Assembly (NCBI GenBank): GCA_937959315.1
Contig: CALGRC010000172.1
Location: forward strand, 1-6,003
Length of the DNA stretch: 6,003 nucleotides
Direction: 5' to 3'
Source: an uncultured Clostridia bacterium
GTDB lineage: Bacteria > Bacillota > Clostridia > UMGS1810
Below, one piece after another: positions 4,099 through 6,003 of the stretch (the first letter of the stretch is position 1; every line of letters begins with the position of its first letter). A program made the translations under genes and the position numbers. Below the pieces are notes generated by a model, which was given only the letters and a program-made list of their open reading frames with translations, had not been told where the DNA came from and ran no database searches.

Positions 4099-6003
4099 TT
4101 ATTTGGAAACTACTTTCATTGTTATTATTTCAAATGGTTTAAACGATACTTGTACCGTGTTTCCTTTTAAATGTACCGGCTTTTCATCGTTTTCCATCAT
4201 ATCACAAATATACGCGTCTTTCACGTCAAATCCAAATGCAATGCCCGCATCACATCGGCGGTTGCGGCAATTATACATACGCATGACAATATCATCTGAA
4301 TCTTCCGCTTTTTTCACAGTATCAACAATAACATCTGCCTGATCGCTGGATACAAACGAATAACAATCGGGCAGTACCCCATCCTGTTTCCCAATTTCCA
4401 GTGCCATTGCAGGTTTGTTTAACCGGTAACTCTCCTGCACCGTATCACTGGATAAGGCGCCCGCGTGCGCAAACAATGAATAGGTAAATACATGATGTCC
4501 ACGGTCAGCCACCGGATTAGGATCTGTAGAAGCTTTTAATAATGTCAGCATCATGGTCGTACCGGAATGGCTATATCCATATTTACAATCTGTCATAATG
4601 CTTACGCCATAGTCGTCTTCCGACACATCCGCCCATTTTTGTGCACACACCTCAAATTTCGCTTCATCCCAACTGGTATTTTCGTGCAGCGGGCGCTTTA
4701 CCGAACCAAATTGGATTTCATAATTAGCCTCAGTGGCATGTAAGTCAAATGGAAATGCCGCTTTTAACACCACATGATCCTCGTTCCAATCAACGTCAGT
4801 TTCAAAATCAATGCGCCGCCCGGTTTCGTACAGGTAAATACGCTGTATAAAAGTAGATTTCTGATATTTCCAGGTCAATTCCAGACCGGCGCGCGTACCT
4901 TCATCTAATACTTTCACGCCGGTCAGCTCATCAACTACCCACATTTTATCTTTGTAATACGCACTGATATCCCACGCATCATGCGCATATGGATAGTCCT
5001 CAAACACCCGCAATTGATTCATCACTTCGCCCGGTTTGCAAATTTCGCGGTTTTGATTTTTGTCAAACAACGAAATCATATTGCCCATACTGTCAAATTT
5101 AATGGCATAATACTGGTTTTCTATTGACCTTTCGCTTACCTGAATGGTTTTTTGAGGCGCCGGGGTATTGACCACTTTCCAGCCATAAGCTGGAATATCT
5201 ACAACATCAACATAAACATCGCCCGCCTTAACTGCGCCGGTATAAGGCGCTGAATGCGGATTGTAAACCAGTAGGCCGCCGTCAGTTTTTACCTGTTTAG
5301 CAATGGCATACAGGCCGTCTGCCAATATTTCATTGCCGCGCTCCAACACCTGTGCATACTGTTTGGCAGAATCGATATATACCGCCTCAATTGAAGAACC
5401 CGGGATAATATCATGGAATTGATTGAGCAATATGGTTTCCCAGCCGTCATTGATCGGTTGCTGAGGGTACACATTGCCTAACAATACCATCGCAGCTGTA
5501 TTAACCGCTTCCGCTTGCTGATACAAAAGCTCACTTTTACGATTACACCGTTTGTTATATGCCATCGTGGTATAAGTACCGCGATGAAATTCCAAATATA
5601 ATTCCCCAACCCACTTAGGGGTTTTCTTGTAAATATCACAGCCTTTTTTAAAGTTTTCTTCCAACCGCGCCAAAAATGCAGTTGCTGTTTCCATTTGTGT
5701 ACGCGGCAATCCGGGCAAGCCATACTGCAATCTACGCTGCTGTTCAATCATATCCTTGGTTGGACCGCCGCCGCCATCGCCCCAGCCATAAGTAATAACC
5801 GTTTCGTTATTGTACCCCTTAGGCTGATAGCGGTTCCAGGCGCCCAATACCTGCGCTGGTCGGATATATCCCACATAGGTAGTGGTAATTCCCGGCTCAT
5901 CGCCGCGCTTTTGGCAATCCTGCGCGGTCATAAAGTATGTAAAAATTTCAGTACCGTCGATCCCTTCCCACATAAAGGTATCATAGGGCATCCGGTTCCA
6001 TTC
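4099..6003 (-). CDS. Alpha-mannosidase, glycoside hydrolase family 38, N-terminal part outside window
   Basis: 634 codons of frame end in TAA at 4101-4099; the frame enters from the right edge as EWNRMPYDTFMWEG. The internal Met at 5991 falls inside the conserved NRMPYDTFxWEG block, so it is not the start. Numbering from that Met: YGWGDGGGGPT at 68-78 is a hallmark of bacterial GH38 catalytic domains; GELYLEFHRGTYT at 129-141 begins the helical middle domain (PF09261); NQFHDIIPGSS at 190-200 carries the His-Asp pair that helps hold the catalytic zinc; about 260-630 is the beta-rich C-terminal domain (PF07748). The catalytic nucleophile and the first zinc ligands lie upstream and cannot be checked. 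GH38 enzymes are zinc-dependent, retaining exo-alpha-mannosidases of about 900-1050 residues, so roughly a third is missing from view. No membrane segment is visible in this part, suggesting a cytosolic enzyme acting on imported mannosides. The kinase follows in the same direction. Confidence 0.95.
   Translation of the reverse strand, partial: EWNRMPYDTFMWEGIDGTEIFTYFMTAQDCQKRGDEPGITTTYVGYIRPAQVLGAWNRYQPKGYNNETVITYGWGDGGGGPTKDMIEQQRRLQYGLPGLPRTQMETATAFLARLEENFKKGCDIYKKTPKWVGELYLEFHRGTYTTMAYNKRCNRKSELLYQQAEAVNTAAMVLLGNVYPQQPINDGWETILLNQFHDIIPGSSIEAVYIDSAKQYAQVLERGNEILADGLYAIAKQVKTDGGLLVYNPHSAPYTGAVKAGDVYVDVVDIPAYGWKVVNTPAPQKTIQVSERSIENQYYAIKFDSMGNMISLFDKNQNREICKPGEVMNQLRVFEDYPYAHDAWDISAYYKDKMWVVDELTGVKVLDEGTRAGLELTWKYQKSTFIQRIYLYETGRRIDFETDVDWNEDHVVLKAAFPFDLHATEANYEIQFGSVKRPLHENTSWDEAKFEVCAQKWADVSEDDYGVSIMTDCKYGYSHSGTTMMLTLLKASTDPNPVADRGHHVFTYSLFAHAGALSSDTVQESYRLNKPAMALEIGKQDGVLPDCYSFVSSDQADVIVDTVKKAEDSDDIVMRMYNCRNRRCDAGIAFGFDVKDAYICDMMENDEKPVHLKGNTVQVSFKPFEIITMKVVSK

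Noticed and set aside
5989..5991. ATG at 5991 as the start of a 630-residue mannosidase
   Set aside because: The frame is open to the window edge (EWNR precedes the Met), and the Met lies inside a conserved GH38 block, so the gene is simply cut by the window.
1..6003. CRISPR array, insertion sequence or defence genes
   Set aside because: No regularly spaced repeats, transposase motifs or defence-type protein motifs were seen on either strand.

Overview
This window looks like a stretch of a Bacillota (Clostridia-like) chromosome. Both tRNAs closely resemble Bacillus/Clostridium tRNAs, neither encodes its CCA end, the promoters are near-consensus sigma-A type with 17-base spacers, the ribosome-binding sites are strong (GGAGG-type), and intrinsic terminators are common. 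The protein families (GH38 alpha-mannosidase, PfkB sugar kinase, ThrE-type exporter, FAD-dependent oxidoreductase) are typical of gut Clostridia. That assignment is an inference; no taxonomic marker gene is present.

Every gene I can support lies on the minus strand, so the window reads right to left. At 6003-4099 is the 3' part of a GH38 alpha-mannosidase whose start lies outside the window. A 90-base gap with a strong hairpin separates it from a complete PfkB-family (fructokinase-like) kinase at 4008-3061. The two probably form the end of a glycoside-utilisation operon: one enzyme releases a hexose and the other phosphorylates a sugar. The 383-base gap at 3060-2678 holds a 59-codon open stretch that may be a gene remnant, two adjacent perfect hairpins, a clear promoter and a long, foldable leader. 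These are followed by tRNA-Glu(CTC) at 2677-2606 and a textbook terminator.

Directly behind that terminator is a GTG-started two-domain ThrE/YjjP-YjjB-type membrane transporter (2519-1272). The next gap carries a near-perfect promoter for a second tRNA with a CAT anticodon (1114-1041), which resembles tRNA-Ile2 (lysidine-modified) more than elongator Met. A 16-bp terminator follows, and then an FAD-dependent oxidoreductase starts at 944 and runs off the left edge.

The window is mostly ordinary. The points most worth a second look are the structured leader between the tRNA-Glu promoter and the tRNA, the repeated layout in which a protein gene without a visible promoter follows a tRNA terminator, and the possible kinase-like remnant. 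I found no convincing new defence, mobile or regulatory system.
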